A stretch of DNA of 64,000 bases from Clostridium sp. E02 (GTDB taxonomy: Bacteria; Bacillota; Clostridia; Lachnospirales; Lachnospiraceae), in contig NZ_RJLQ01000006.1 in NCBI RefSeq assembly GCF_003833015.1, positions 119,158-183,157 of the forward strand, given 5' to 3'. Shown here piece by piece: positions 19,385 to 27,414 of this stretch; positions within the stretch are counted from its first letter, which is position 1; the number at the start of each line of letters is the position of its first letter. A model generated the notes under the pieces. That model ran no database searches. It was not told where the DNA came from and saw nothing but the letters and a program-made list of their open reading frames with translations. The translations under genes were made by a program, and so were the position numbers.

Positions 19385-20445
19385 TCCCCTTCCTCCCGTC
19401 TGCTTTCTTTTTCTCTAATATCCGTTAGTAACATCGCATCACCAAAACTAAAAAAACGATACCGTTCTTTTATCGCCTCTTCATAAGCATGTAGAACATG
19501 CTCCCGTCCTGCTAAGGTTGAAACCAGCATAACAAGGGTTGATTCTGGCAAATGGAAGTTCGTAATCAGACAATCCAGGATTTTAAACTGATAGCCGGGG
19601 TAGATAAAGATTTCTGTCCAACCAGTTCCCGCTTTAATCAAACCTGTTTCTGTTGCCGCAGACTCTACCGTCCGGCAGCTTGTTGTACCCACACAGATAA
19701 TACGGCCGCCCTGCTTTTTGGTGGCATTTATCTTCTCTGCTTCTGACTCTTCTACGACATAGAATTCGGAATGCATGTGGTGGTTTTCAATCTCGTCCAC
19801 TTTAACCGGCCGGAACGTTCCAAGCCCAACATGAAGCGTTACGTGAGCGATGGTTACGCCTTTTTGCTCGATCTCTTCTAAGAGTTCTTTTGTAAAATGC
19901 AATCCAGCGGTAGGCGCTGCTGCAGATCCTTCGTGTTTGGCGTAGACTGTCTGGTACCGGTTCTTATCCTGAAGCTGGTGTGTGATATAAGGAGGCAGGG
20001 GCATCTGTCCAAGCTGATCCAAAATTTCTTCAAAAATACCTTGGTAAGAAAACTGAATCATCCGGTTTCCTTCTTCCACCACGTCTACAACCGTTCCCTT
20101 TAATAAACCATCCCCAAAGGAAATTACAGTTCCGACTTTTGCTTTCTTTCCCGGTTTTACAAGCGTCTCCCAAATATCGTTTTCTTTCCTTTTTAATAGA
20201 AGAATCTCAATTTTAGCTTCTGTTCCTTCTTTCACGCCAAAAAGCCTTGCTGGTATCACCTTTGTGTCGTTAATAACAAGACAGTCTCCCTGTTTTAAAT
20301 AGGAAAGAACCTCTCTAAAATGTCTATGTTCAATCTCACCTGTTTCTTTATCCAAAACCAGAAGTCTGGAAGCTGAACGGTCTTCTAGTGGATCTTGTGC
20401 AATCAGTTCCTGAGGTAAATCAAAATAAAAATCTTTCACGTTCAT
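19381..20445 (-). CDS. queA: tRNA preQ1(34) S-adenosylmethionine ribosyltransferase-isomerase
   Basis: 354 residues, full length. It begins [20 protein letters not shown] and contains [12 protein letters not shown] near residue 180, [12 protein letters not shown] and [19 protein letters not shown], all diagnostic of QueA. It transfers the ribosyl of SAM to preQ1 in tRNA to make epoxyqueuosine. tgt and the other queuosine genes are not in the window. It appears to head the queA-COG3044-rex-lysR operon. Confidence 0.97.
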   Translation of the reverse strand: MNVKDFYFDLPQELIAQDPLEDRSASRLLVLDKETGEIEHRHFREVLSYLKQGDCLVINDTKVIPARLFGVKEGTEAKIEILLLKRKENDIWETLVKPGKKAKVGTVISFGDGLLKGTVVDVVEEGNRMIQFSYQGIFEEILDQLGQMPLPPYITHQLQDKNRYQTVYAKHEGSAAAPTAGLHFTKELLEEIEQKGVTIAHVTLHVGLGTFRPVKVDEIENHHMHSEFYVVEESEAEKINATKKQGGRIICVGTTSCRTVESAATETGLIKAGTGWTEIFIYPGYQFKILDCLITNFHLPESTLVMLVSTLAGREHVLHAYEEAIKERYRFFSFGDAMLLTDIREKESRREEGE

Positions 20446-20472
20446 GTCTATTCATTTTCTCCTTTACCAAAA

Positions 20473-20506
20473 ATGCTCCTCTGCACGGTGCTACGCAGAG
20501 AAGCAT
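20473..20506 (-). terminator. Rho-independent terminator of the 249-residue membrane-anchored protein gene
   Basis: ATGCT-C-CTCTGC pairs with GCAGAG-A-AGCAT (one mismatch). On the minus strand the stem is followed by TTTTT. It lies just after the stop at 20513. Confidence 0.75.
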
Positions 20507-20512
20507 CTTTCT

Positions 20513-21262
20513 TTAACTATTGTTGGATTCATCGACTGATTCAGCAGCCGTCTCCTCTTCCCCATTCATCAGTGTATGGTAAACTGCCAGAAGATTCTCA
20601 TCAGACTTTAAAGCCTTTTGCAGACTTTTGTTTACCTCTTTTGCAATTTTCTGCACTTCATCCGATTGATTTGCTTCTTCCATACTCTGTGTTTCTTCTG
20701 TATTGGTATTAACAACCAGATAACAGCTTCCATCTGGGGCAGTCTTTCCGTAGCATACAATCATCGTAGGGGCTAACGTATCCGCCTGTCTGAATTTAAT
20801 ATCAAATCTGGCGTAAATCACATAATCTCCATCTGCGACTCCGGGAGTCGTCAAACATTCCAGATTTTCAAAATCCTGATAAAACTTTACTTCTTCTTCA
20901 AATTTGGCCTTTTGTTGTTCTAATTCATCTTTTGATACTTTTTCGCCGTATACTTGAGAGAGTGTCTCATAGTCACAGGTTTTTCTTGCTTTTAAATAAG
21001 CTTCCATTAAGTCATGGATTTCAGGAACTGCCTCTTTTTGCAGTTTTACTGCTGTTTTAGACGGTATGGATTCTGATTCTTTTTGTGAATCAACTGTCTC
21101 TGAAACAACCGTATCCTTATCATTACTAACTTCTTTCGGCTTATCTAATACAACTACAACAATCATCAGTACAATTACAGCCAATGGAATCGCAAGAAAT
21201 TTGAGAAATCGTTCCATTTCCGCTTTCGGAAGCTTCTTCCATTTTTCCAATAAGTCCTTCAT
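20513..21262 (-). CDS. Membrane-anchored hypothetical protein with extracytoplasmic NTF2-like domain
   Basis: 249 residues: a short basic cytoplasmic start (MKDLLEKWKKLPKAEMERF), one membrane helix near residues 22-40, an acidic/Ser linker, then a globular extracellular domain (about 75-210) and an acidic tail. The segment LMEAYLKARKTCDYETL and the later YVIYARFDIKF and CYGKTAP resemble NTF2/SnoaL-like folds seen in many Lachnospiraceae surface proteins. It has its own terminator and lies next to tRNA-Arg. No function is proposed. Confidence 0.75.
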   Translation of the reverse strand: MKDLLEKWKKLPKAEMERFLKFLAIPLAVIVLMIVVVVLDKPKEVSNDKDTVVSETVDSQKESESIPSKTAVKLQKEAVPEIHDLMEAYLKARKTCDYETLSQVYGEKVSKDELEQQKAKFEEEVKFYQDFENLECLTTPGVADGDYVIYARFDIKFRQADTLAPTMIVCYGKTAPDGSCYLVVNTNTEETQSMEEANQSDEVQKIAKEVNKSLQKALKSDENLLAVYHTLMNGEEETAAESVDESNNS

Positions 21263-21337
21263 ATAGGCTTGACCTCCTAGAGAATCGATCTCCTCTCCAT
21301 TCTAACAAAAAAACAGCCAAAAATCAACAAATAACTA

Positions 21338-21366
21338 TTGCGCTTTAAAACAATTTATAGTAGAAT
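21338..21366 (+). promoter_or_regulatory. Promoter of tRNA-Arg
   Basis: TTGCGC (21338-21343) and TAGAAT (21361-21366) are 17 bases apart and end 9 bases before the first tRNA base. Confidence 0.65.
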
Positions 21367-21375
21367 GTAAAAGAT

Positions 21376-21447
21376 GCATCTGTAGCTCAGTGGATAGAGC
21401 AGTGGCCTCCGGAGCTGCGTGCGTAGGTTCGATTCCTATCAGGTGCA
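21376..21447 (+). tRNA. tRNA-Arg (anticodon CCG)
   Basis: The 72 bases fold into a cloverleaf: acceptor GCATCTG with CAGGTGC (one G-U), D-arm GCTC/GAGC, anticodon loop CTCCGGA giving CCG, and T-loop TTCGATT. The CCA end is not encoded. It reads the rare codon CGG. A truncated tyrosine integrase lies 170 bases downstream, so this tRNA is the probable attachment site of the island. Confidence 0.95.
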
Positions 21448-21617
21448 CTATTTTTTTATTTGGAATCATTCACTAAAAGCCCTTATTTTATAAGGGTTTT
21501 CTTACATTTATCGTCTTTACTTAATCTAAGCTAGTTCCCAGATTTCACTATTTATTACTGGTTTTTGCTGATTATTGCTGAAATATAAGTAGTAAATAAG
21601 TGGTCAAAAATATGCCT

Positions 21618-22076
21618 TTAAATCTTCGAAATACCAGACATTACATCTGTTATTTGATCGTTTGAAACGTGAATATATGTGCTGTATGTTGTGTTAATAT
21701 CTGCGTGTCCTAGTAGTTTACTAACAATGCTTATTTCTGTTCCTGCTTTTAGTAACCTGGAAGCAAATGTATGTCTGAGTGCGTGTATCGTATAATCTTC
21801 TGCTCCTACAAGACCTAAAACACTTTTAAATGTTCTCAATATGTTTCGTTCAGACACGTAACCTCCATCGGCAGTACTTGCAACATAGTCCGTTTTGATC
21901 TTCTTTCTACTATTATAATCTTGTATCTGTTTTAAAAGAGATACCGCCATATCATTTAACGGTTGGAAAGCAGAACCCTCTCTTACCCCATACAATCTCT
22001 CTAACTTCTTTATTCTTAATCCTACTTTCTTGGCGGAACCACCAACATCGCCACGCTGACGAATGTTGGTTTCCAA
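21618..22076 (-). pseudogene. Tyrosine recombinase (integrase), C-terminal fragment
   Basis: About 150 residues remain of a normal 380-400. The catalytic HALRHTFASRLLKAG block, LLGHADINTT and the nucleophile region TYIHVS are present. The N-terminal arm-binding and core-binding domains and the first catalytic arginine motif are absent. The frame opens only at a TTG after an in-frame TGA, so it cannot be a functional integrase. Its position 170 bases from tRNA-Arg is typical of an integrated element. Confidence 0.85.
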
Positions 22077-22141
22077 TAGTCAAACAATCTTAAAGGGAAT
22101 AGTTGAGTTTAAGTACTCTTCTATTTCCTAATTTTTACTTT

Positions 22142-22351
22142 TTAATTTGACCGTCTGTTTTTTATCCCAGGAACGAATTCATCATTACACCATTTTACAA
22201 AATCGTGAGCATGAACTAAATATGTTTTTGCTGTACTATCCTTAAGAACACCTTGCTCATTCATTTCTCTAACTTCTTACTCGTATGTAGAATATAAACG
22301 CCATATCTCTTCCATTGTTTCATTTGTGGTCTTGATAATAATCAGCTCCAA
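22142..22351 (-). pseudogene. Remnant of a small island gene with internal stop
   Basis: The minus strand reads NETMEEIWRLYSTYE, a TAA stop at 22277-22279, then EVREMNEQGVLKDSTAKTYL and FVKWCNDEFVPGIKNR to a stop at 22142. Reading through the single TAA gives about 70 coherent residues. I do not recognise the family, though DSTAKTYLVHAHDFVKW resembles the N-terminal SAM-like part of recombinase-associated proteins. It is probably an inactivated gene of the same element as the integrase. Confidence 0.45.
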
Positions 22352-22377
22352 TCTGGTTTTATAATTTATAGTAGCTT

Positions 22378-22619
22378 TTACTCTCCAACCATACCATCAT
22401 GATCCCTATCAGTCATATATTTATACAACCACTCAGATTCATATATTGGCATTGAGTAACCAGCAGCTTTTGCTTCAGCAATAGTCACTTTCCCGTTGTG
22501 GTTGGTGTCTATCCTTTTTAATTTTTCTGATTCATTTACGGTAGAGGTGATTGTTATAATTGCCAGCGCAGCAATCATAATTCCTGCTATTTTTTCTTAG
22601 ATACTTTACTTTTAAACAT
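22378..22619 (-). pseudogene. Excalibur/EF-hand-like secreted protein, frameshifted in a poly-A tract
   Basis: ATG 22619 has a good AGGAG site (22629-22633) but stops after ten codons inside an A6 run. One extra A would join it to the frame that continues IAGIMIAALAIITIT (membrane anchor), then DTNHNGKVTIAEAKAAG and DRDHDGMVGE, two calcium-binding-loop-like motifs related to the Excalibur domain. The downstream frame alone could start at ATG 22578 as a 66-residue protein, but without a good ribosome binding site. It is therefore broken, or switchable by slippage. Confidence 0.6.
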
Positions 22620-22646
22620 ACACGATTACTCCTATAATCTTAAATT

Positions 22647-22883
22647 TTATTGCAATATCTGGAAATATGCCATAATATAAAAGTTTTGATTATCCAATAA
22701 TAAATTAATTTTTTCATATGTTAATTTATCACAAGTATTTAGCCTAATCGCTTCGTCTATAATAGGTTTTATTATTCTCCTGTCAATTCCCGCTTTAGTG
22801 AGTCGTTCTAAAGTACCTTTATTTAGACTTCTACATATGCGTTCGCCATCTATGAGATCTATGTCTGCCATTTTTAACACCAA
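22647..22883 (-). CDS. Hypothetical protein of the island
   Basis: Up to 78 residues, charged, no membrane segment (MADIDLIDGERICRSL, then KAGIDRRIIKPIIDEAIRL). The frame is open further upstream without a convincing start, and neither ATG 22871 nor the GTG has a clear ribosome binding site. I do not recognise it. It may be part of a larger interrupted gene. Confidence 0.3.
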   Translation of the reverse strand: MVLKMADIDLIDGERICRSLNKGTLERLTKAGIDRRIIKPIIDEAIRLNTCDKLTYEKINLLLDNQNFYIMAYFQILQ

Positions 22884-22930
22884 TAAATAATTAATAACAT
22901 TACCTTCTATATCAAGATCTCCTTTATATT

Positions 22931-23229
22931 TTAAGCTTCAAATTCATTTGCCAACTTTCTCAAAAATATCGCATTACCCTCTTTTTTATATTCAACAAAA
23001 CCTTCGTTCACCATAATTGGGGCTATTGCTGAAGCATAACGAGAAGTAAATTTTTTATTATTCTCTGATATATATTCTCCTAATCCGCCCAACGTGGGGT
23101 TATCCATACTTTCGCCAAGCGGATACCATACTTCTGAATTAACAAAATAATTGTTAAGAATATCTTTAATAAATGTATAAGGGAATCTAAACGTCGTCTT
23201 TCCCCAAATAACACTGACGTTGTATAATT
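22931..23229 (-). pseudogene. 5'-truncated island gene cut by an IS end
   Basis: A stop-free minus-strand frame of about 98 codons reads WGKTTFRFPYTFIKDILNNY, WYPLGESMDNPTLGGLGEYI and ASAIAPIMVNEGFVEY before a stop at 22931. It has no start codon of its own. It ends abruptly at the TGTAACACCC inverted repeat at 23234, so an IS insertion removed its 5' part. The sequence looks like a genuine soluble domain, but I cannot name it. Confidence 0.5.
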
Positions 23230-23289
23230 AAGTTGTAACACCCCGGTATGGTTTGGTAAAATAACCTACATCAAAGGAGAAGTTACAAC

Positions 23290-23525
23290 ATGTCAAACAA
23301 TCGTTATGAGCCTGAGCTTAAAGAAAAAGTACTTCGCCTCTATCGGAAGAGGGAATAACTAAAAAAAGCCTTACTGAAGAATACAATCTTGGTAGCGGCA
23401 CAATCACATACTGGTTACATCAATACCGCAAAGAATGCAAGAACAATCCAATAAAACAAGAAGAACCCAACGCATATGCTGAAACAAAGCGTTTAAACAA
23501 AGAATTAGAAGAACTCACAACTTAA
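23290..23525 (+). pseudogene. IS3-family transposase OrfA fragment, frameshifted
   Basis: ATG 23290 opens SNNRYEPELKEKVLRLYRK; a frameshift near 23350 is needed to continue with EGITKKSLTEEYNLGSGTIT, YWLHQYRKECK and a coiled-coil start NKELEEL, ending at 23525. This is the helix-turn-helix OrfA of an IS3-type element. OrfB with the DDE catalytic domain is absent. Confidence 0.75.
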
Positions 23526-23550
23526 ATAAGTATCAGTTACTGTATAGAAT

Positions 23551-23859
23551 CTATAAGCTTTCGGATCTATCAAACAAAGTTACCATTCCATTCAGTTCGT
23601 CATTACTTTCACCTAGCCAAGATACGTCCGTCTCACATCTTTTCACGGTTCCTTTATCATCTCCCCAGCATGTGTATCTAAAGGTTGTATTATCACGTGT
23701 TTCAGAAGTTTCCGCTGTATCCGGCTCATTTAATTCAGTCGTTTCTTCATTATATACGATTGTTTCCTTAGCGGTTTTAGTCGGTGCGGTTTTATCCGCG
23801 CAACCTGTTAACTCGAAGCACATTAATGCCAATAAATATCCATACCAAAATTTGATCAT
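23551..23859 (-). CDS. Small lipoprotein of unknown function
   Basis: 102 residues. The N-terminus MIKFWYGYLLALMCFELTGC is a lipoprotein signal with lipobox LTGC, followed by a Thr/Glu-rich linker and a short domain with FRYTCWGDDKGTVKRCETDV. ATG 23859 has a moderate AGGA site. It is trapped between IS remnants: OrfA on the left, and a transposase fragment that starts only 11 bases beyond its start codon on the right. It may be a truncated gene. No family is recognised. Confidence 0.5.
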   Translation of the reverse strand: MIKFWYGYLLALMCFELTGCADKTAPTKTAKETIVYNEETTELNEPDTAETSETRDNTTFRYTCWGDDKGTVKRCETDVSWLGESNDELNGMVTLFDRSESL

Positions 23860-23870
23860 GAATCATAGGT

Positions 23871-24911
23871 ATATATATCCTTTCTCCTAAAGCAAACCGC
23901 TCATCAAAGAAAGCGGTAAAGAAAGCATTAAAGGCTATCCAATCAAGGACTAAGTCCAAAAAGAAAGCAGCTATTATTCAAAGTTCCATCATGGATCTTG
24001 AGGATTCCCATCCAAGGCACCCCAGATGTACGTATTTCGGTGAAATGCTTCAAATGGATGCGTCCCTACACCTTTGGTTTGGAGAAACCAAAACACAGCT
24101 TCACATCGCTGTTGATGATGCCTCAGGACAGATTGTTGGTGCATATTTTGATGAGCAGGAAACTTTAAATGGCTATTATCATGTTCTTTATCAGGTTCTA
24201 AGTAATTATGGCATTCCATATCAGTTTTTCACAGATAAACGAACTGTATTTGAATACAAAAAGAAACATGAAACCTCTGTAGAGAAGGATACTTTTACTC
24301 AGTTTGGTTATGCCTGTAAACAATTAGGAATCGACATTCGTACATCCAGCGTTGCACAAGCAAAAGGGCGGGTTGAAAGAATGTTTGGCACTCTTCAATC
24401 CCGCCTTCCTGTTGAACTCCGACTTGCGAATGTAACAAGCATTCAGCAAGCCAATCAATTTCTCCTCACCTATATAAAGAAATTTAATAAGCAGTTCGCA
24501 TTACCTATTGATAGTATCAAATCTGTGTTCGAAATGCAACCAGATAGTGATAAAATCAATCTGACGTTGGCGGTGTTATCTTCTAGAAAGATAGATAATG
24601 GAAGCTGCCTGAAATATCAAAATGAATACTATCTTCCTGTAAACAATCAAGGGATCGCTGTACACCATCGTAAGGGCACCACAGCAATGGTAATCAGATC
24701 ATTCAACGGTGAACTCTTCAGTTGTATTGGTGAGCAGGTTTATGCACTTGAGTTACTTCCGGAACACAAGCCATCTTCAAAGGCATTTGATTTAGCGACC
24801 ATTCCGGCAGTCCCAAAAAAGAAATACATACCTCCTATGAACCATCCATGGAGGCAGGCATCATTTGAAAAATATGCAAAAGGACAACGACACAGAAAAG
24901 AAATAGCCTAA
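23871..24911 (+). pseudogene. IS1202/ISNCY-type transposase, 5'-truncated
   Basis: An open frame from 23871 (ILSPKANRSSKKAVKKALKA) joins an ATG at 23991 and ends at 24911. The DDE-type core is present: GEMLQMDASLHLWFG, FFTDKRTVFEY and QAKGRVERMFGTLQSRLP, followed by the C-terminal domain. About 120 N-terminal residues with the DNA-binding helix-turn-helix are missing, so it is inactive or at best crippled. A hairpin follows the stop, then a probable IS end near 25038 (GTTGACA). Confidence 0.8.
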
Positions 24912-24975
24912 TTTACAAGCAGGTAACTGTAGTTTTATTAAAGTTACCCAAAAACTAATAGTACCTAGTTAAATC

Positions 24976-24997
24976 AAGCACCAGAAAACTGGTGCTT
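24976..24997 (+). terminator. Hairpin after the IS1202-type transposase
   Basis: AAGCACCAG and CTGGTGCTT form a perfect 9-bp stem with an AAAA loop, 65 bases after the transposase stop. It is followed by ATGTTAAAACTTTTT. It is probably part of the IS right end. Confidence 0.5.
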
Positions 24998-25040
24998 ATG
25001 TTAAAACTTTTTCGGGACATTTTCAAAAACGGTTGACAGG

Positions 25041-25528
25041 ATGTATCAAAATTTTGACTTTATGAATCGAAATGAAAATCTGATTCTTTATGGCTGAAAT
25101 GGAGCCGATAAAAGCCATATGGCAACTGCTGTAGGCGTAGAAGCCTGCATGCAGGGGAAAAAAGTACGGTTTCCAAAACCGCCACACTGGTAAATGAATT
25201 GATAGATGCAAAAGCAGACGGTTCACTTACCAAACTTCTAAAACGTCTCAGTAAGCTTGATCAGCTAATCTGTGACGAGTGGGGATATCTTCCGTTTGAC
25301 GCGGAAGGTTCCCAGTTATTATTTCAGGTAATTGCAGACTGTTACGAAAAACGCAGCCTGGTTATTACAACAAATATAGAATTCAGTAAATGGAATGGTA
25401 TCTTCTATGATGATCAGCTGACAGCCGCACTTATCGACCGTCTGGTTCATCACAGCCACCTCATCGTATTTGACAGAGATAGCTAGAGATTTGAACATTC
25501 ACTGATGAAAGATTCAGCAACTAAATAA
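25041..25528 (+). pseudogene. IS21-type IstB ATPase helper, degenerate
   Basis: ATG 25041 begins YQNFDFMNRNENLILYG, then a TGA falls inside the Walker A loop, whose key glycine is also changed to Asp (NGADKSH). A frameshift near 25170 is needed to reach TATLVNELIDAK. The rest reads LICDEWGYLPFDAEGSQLLF, ITTNIEFSKW and ALIDRLVHHSHL, with a TAG replacing the usual Tyr near the end. That makes three independent lesions. No istA partner remains. It cannot hydrolyse ATP. Confidence 0.8.
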
Positions 25529-25546
25529 ACTCTCTAGGGTGTTACA

Positions 25547-25823
25547 CTTTTTCTTTGCACTTTGGGGTTGCAAAAAACAATGTAGCGTTCCTATCATGAA
25601 ATTTAATTTTATAGCAATATAAAAAAGCCAAAATTTCTCTTAAATACAGGATTAATGGTATATCTGTCATGATTATATGTAATTTTCCTCGAACCCTTAC
25701 TGTTTTTACTCCGATTGGTTGATATCAATTAGACATAAATAATGGACTTATCCATAATTAGATAAACCCACTATTAATAGTTGAATACAAAAGGTGCTAT
25801 GATGCACACCTTCAAAAAAAGTT
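25547..25823. other. Intergenic AT-rich stretch after the IS remnants
   Basis: There is no convincing gene. A stop-free minus-strand frame of about 55 codons near 25550-25715 runs into the IS21 end and looks like the relic of a gene interrupted by it. The only other structure is the hairpin at 25791-25812. Confidence 0.5.
25791..25812 (-). terminator. Hairpin after the small membrane protein gene
   Basis: AAGGTGC pairs with a GTG(CA)CACCTT-type arm (small bulge), 11 bases beyond the stop at 25824. On the minus strand it ends in CACCTTTTG. A close relative of this hairpin lies at 28111-28135. Confidence 0.5.
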
Positions 25824-26039
25824 TTAATTCTTTTTATAGTCCTTATAGATAAGATATACTCCTATAAAAATTGGAATAATCATAAAAATCCAAACATAAT
25901 AAGGCAAGTACTTAAACATGTTAGACCAAAATCCACCTTGCAGTTTATCAATAAGCATTGATATTTGTGCAAGCATTATATTTATAGATATAGTCAGCAT
26001 AGATAAAACAATGATAAATATTCCTAGTAATTTTTTCAA
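25824..26039 (-). CDS. Two-helix small membrane protein
   Basis: 71 residues with membrane helices near residues 3-24 and 45-64 and a basic C-terminus YKDYKKN. The start is a TTG at 26039, with AAAGGA 10 bases upstream overlapping the stop region of the preceding gene, so its translation is probably coupled to that secreted protein. Possible roles include an immunity or anchoring partner, but this is only a guess from the pairing. No family is recognised. Confidence 0.5.
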   Translation of the reverse strand: MKKLLGIFIIVLSMLTISINIMLAQISMLIDKLQGGFWSNMFKYLPYYVWIFMIIPIFIGVYLIYKDYKKN

Positions 26040-26054
26040 AATAGTAAATCCTTT

Positions 26055-26372
26055 CTAGTTATATGTTGTTTCAGCTAAAACATATTTACCATTAACATAA
26101 TTATAGCATTCAGTCTTATATGGTTTGTTATTCTCATCATTTGCGTTAAGACTGTTTATCGAACTACTACCATAGTGATGATAATAATTTAATTTGACTT
26201 GAGGCTGTAAAGCCCTATATACATATCTTGTATTTATTGGAGTACTACTGTTAATAGGGTTAGCATTCATTAGGCCTATTCCAGTATTACTTGCGAAAGC
26301 AGTCATACTCATAAAACTCATCAGTAAACATACAGATGATGCTATTGCTAATAGCTTTTTTAATGTTTTCAT
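26055..26372 (-). CDS. Small secreted protein of unknown function
   Basis: 105 residues. A clear signal peptide (MKTLKKLLAIASSVCLLM..., cleavage after TAFA near residue 27) precedes a mature part of about 78 residues rich in Asn, Ser and Tyr (LNYYHHYGSSSINSLNA). It has a single cysteine. The ATG has a strong AAAGGAG site 7 bases upstream, which argues that it is a real, expressed gene. The next gene downstream (15 bases) encodes a two-helix membrane protein. A perfect 16-bp palindrome lies about 75 bases upstream. Confidence 0.6.
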   Translation of the reverse strand: MKTLKKLLAIASSVCLLMSFMSMTAFASNTGIGLMNANPINSSTPINTRYVYRALQPQVKLNYYHHYGSSSINSLNANDENNKPYKTECYNYVNGKYVLAETTYN

Positions 26373-26445
26373 ACAAATTCTCCTTTAAATTAAATTATTT
26401 AATAATGTTTACTAGGATATTACACCTTACTAAATTGAATTTACC

Positions 26446-26461
26446 TAGATTAGCTAATCTA
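26446..26461. promoter_or_regulatory. 16-bp perfect palindrome upstream of the secreted protein gene
   Basis: TAGATTAGCTAATCTA is self-complementary. Related arms TAGATT/AATCTA with a 1-base spacer recur at 26801-26813. The placement about 75 bases before the start at 26372 would suit an operator; no regulator gene is nearby. Confidence 0.35.
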
Positions 26462-26849
26462 AATGTATATTATACTCCTTTAAACCCATAAATTATTTTC
26501 ATGTAATAAATACCCCACCTTTCATGTAAAACTTTTTTGTATTGCATAATAAAATTACAGAAATAGTGTTTTAAAGCTAATAATCTTAGTATTATATTTA
26601 ATATTCTTAATTGTATTAAGAGTCAATATTTTGTTTTTAAATCCCTTATATAGTAGGTCACACACAACACTTTTAAAATCATTACCGAACTGTAATTATT
26701 ATTATTACAATATATCTCCCTTACCTCCATGAAACCCTTGTATTATTAGATTTTTCGTACGCAAATCGTACCCCTAAGTTAAACTTAGTCCTGTGTGGAT
26801 TAGATTTAATCTAGTTTGTCATATACTCCTGCCTCTAAACGAAAGCACC

Positions 26850-26906
26850 CTATTCCTTATCCATCAATGGTTTAGGGGTAACCGTAATATTACTTGTTCT
26901 AGACAT
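26850..26906 (-). pseudogene. Relic of a gene start, possibly a large serine recombinase
   Basis: ATG 26906 has a strong GGGGGAAAG site but the frame stops after 18 codons (MSRTSNITVTPKPLMDKE). Shifting the frame continues as CFRLEAGVYDKLD, which resembles the FRAGVYVRLS opening of large serine recombinases after such leaders. The remainder is gone. The family call is weak. Confidence 0.25.
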
Positions 26907-26944
26907 TTGCTTTCCCCCGCATCCTTACGGAATGATACAAAAAA

Positions 26945-26963
26945 ATAGGGCAATACACCCTAT
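26945..26963 (-). terminator. Terminator-like hairpin
   Basis: ATAGGG (26945-26950) pairs with CCCTAT (26958-26963). On the minus strand seven or more T follow. It is about 100 bases beyond the small membrane protein gene ending at 27066. Confidence 0.6.
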
Positions 26964-27065
26964 AGATTTGTTTCCTGCAAATATCTTTACACGGATTTTA
27001 TCTGGGAATAATAACAAAAATACAAGCTACATTAATTTGGTGCAACTTTCATTATAATGTTCATT

Positions 27066-27338
27066 TTATTTAATATGTTTTATTTTCCTATACAGTTTTA
27101 TAAGTAATGCCGTTACAAAAGATATTATGACCAAATCTACTATTAAACTTAAAACATTTAGTTGCATTGATAGACATGGATTAACATGAATTATTGGTTT
27201 TTCGTAAATTGTTATGATTGGAAACGGAAACCCAATTTTATATTTATATTCATCAACAATTTTAAATGGTAAAAAATACGACATTAGAATTTCAAAATAA
27301 AATGAAAAATTTAATATTTTCCAATTAGTTGCTTTCAT
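27066..27338 (-). CDS. Small two-helix membrane protein
   Basis: 90 residues. One hydrophobic segment near residues 8-25, a roughly 35-residue loop rich in Tyr/Pro/Phe (YKYKIGFPFPIITIYEKP), then a helix near 60-80 and a basic tail KLYRKIKHIK. ATG 27338 has a GAGGAGAGCAG site. Not recognised. It belongs to a run of small minus-strand membrane protein genes between 25.8 and 28.3 kb. Confidence 0.5.
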   Translation of the reverse strand: MKATNWKILNFSFYFEILMSYFLPFKIVDEYKYKIGFPFPIITIYEKPIIHVNPCLSMQLNVLSLIVDLVIISFVTALLIKLYRKIKHIK

Positions 27339-27414
27339 GATCTGCTCTCCTCATTTATTATAATATCGACCTATGTCAATACTTTGAACTCAAAAAATTA
27401 AACTTTTTTTCTCC

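Larger units (their letters stand above)
23234..25546. mobile_element. Nested IS remnants bounded by a 10-bp inverted repeat
   Basis: TGTAACACCC at 23234-23243 is mirrored by GGGTGTTACA at 25537-25546. Between them lie an IS3-type OrfA fragment, an unrelated lipoprotein gene, an IS1202-type transposase fragment and an IS21-type istB fragment. The left end abuts a truncated gene. None of the transposase genes is intact. I see no target-site duplication. Confidence 0.55.
26373..27065. other. Long AT-rich non-coding stretch of the island
   Basis: There is no intact gene over about 690 bases. It holds several short inverted repeats (26446-26461, 26774-26788, 26801-26813), a relic with a good ribosome binding site at 26850-26906, and a terminator-like hairpin at 26945-26963. 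Confidence 0.6.
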
